Shown: positions 63,892 through 64,000 of the stretch, one piece after another | How positions within the stretch are numbered: position 1 is the stretch's first letter | Layout of the letters: the number at the start of each line of letters is the position of its first letter | From: Campylobacter bilis | Lineage (GTDB): Bacteria > Campylobacterota > Campylobacteria > Campylobacterales > Campylobacteraceae | Assembly: GCF_016806695.1 (NCBI RefSeq) | Contig: NZ_WUED01000007.1 | Span: 826 to 64,825 of the forward strand | DNA length: 64,000 nt | Direction: 5' to 3' | Notes under the pieces: model-generated | What the model saw: the letters and a program-made list of their open reading frames with translations, nothing else | The model's database searches: none | Told to the model about the DNA's origin: nothing | Position numbers and translations under genes: made by a program

Positions 63892-64000
63892 AAATTTACT
63901 CCTTTAAAAAAATTATTTTTGCTTAATAATTTTAAATCATGAATTTTATTTTTTATGGTGTGAAAATTATTATCAAGTTCTGTTTTTCTTGCAATAGATA
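63888..64000 (-). CDS. Unidentified gene, 3' end only
   Basis: The last about 36 codons of a minus-strand gene entering from the right. The tail is charged and helical (IARKTELDNNFHTIKNKIHD ... FFKGVNL) and its TGA overlaps the hisH ATG by four bases. This is the only open frame across the segment. In C. jejuni hisB would be expected here, but the tail does not resemble the usual HisB C-terminus (SSKGVL/STKGAL type). Identity open. Confidence 0.5.
   Translation of the reverse strand, partial: SIARKTELDNNFHTIKNKIHDLKLLSKNNFFKGVNL

Noticed and set aside
1-64000. CRISPR array, insertion sequence, prophage or integrase
   Set aside because: I found no regularly spaced repeats, transposase or integrase motifs, or terminal inverted repeats anywhere in the window.

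Overview
The window comes from a thermotolerant Campylobacter of the C. jejuni/C. coli group. It is AT-rich, its gene order follows the C. jejuni chromosome (from memory, roughly Cj1677 down to Cj1600), and it carries campylobacterial hallmarks: the chu haem locus, serine catabolism genes sdaC/sdaA, paired nhaA genes, a CgpA-type glycoprotein, a bifunctional IspDF and the atypical regulator CemR. Several proteins differ from the C. jejuni reference as I remember it, so I do not name a species.

Layout. 1-1808 is the 5' part of a large autotransporter gene on the minus strand. An 11-base G tract inside its signal-peptide region puts it out of frame. 2178-4092 (minus) is murB-fliQ-mqnD. 4202-7401 (plus) is recA-eno-ftsB-cgpA. 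7531-7970 holds five tRNA genes behind a classical promoter, followed by about 850 bases of apparently decayed DNA with a 22-codon reading frame. 8831-13674 (plus) is a DUF411 protein, nhaA1-nhaA2, a broken NlpC/P60 lipoprotein gene, murI and map. 13811-13939 is a pair of overlapping convergent small RNAs. 13987-24085 (minus) runs from a sigma-54-driven gene through an Mla-type lipid transport operon, tkt, ispA, a PDZ protein, ybaB, murE and an NfuA-type protein. dnaG and lapB-rnhA-rnc-aroC diverge around 26 kb.

The main accessory element is at 29476-36833: a two-partner secretion locus (FHA/CdiA-type exoprotein of about 1,903 residues plus its ShlB/FhaC transporter) between aroC and a PP-loop ATPase gene. 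It has no recognisable toxin tail or immunity gene, so adhesion is a better guess than contact-dependent inhibition.

36835-45392 holds the PP-loop gene, tonB-exbD-exbB with an upstream Fur-like site, two small conserved proteins, sdaC-sdaA and ribD. A minus-strand cluster of four tRNA genes (45515-45888) is followed by mutY (probably leaderless) and a radical SAM/SPASM gene. 48057-53669 is chuABCD and the divergent haem oxygenase gene chuZ, around a perfect Fur palindrome. The right part has prfA, rpsT, pgpA, a pseudo-ATP-sulfurylase, cemR, ispDF, mrp, dapD and the histidine genes hisIE-hisF-hisA-hisH, ending in an unidentified partial gene.

The most notable signals are: the poly-G switch in the autotransporter; the two-partner secretion insertion; the antisense small RNA pair, whose C/U-rich loop can pair over nine contiguous bases with the fhaB ribosome binding site; a sigma-54 promoter set in the stop codon of the Mla lipoprotein gene; and the mutY promoter, which leaves no room for a leader.
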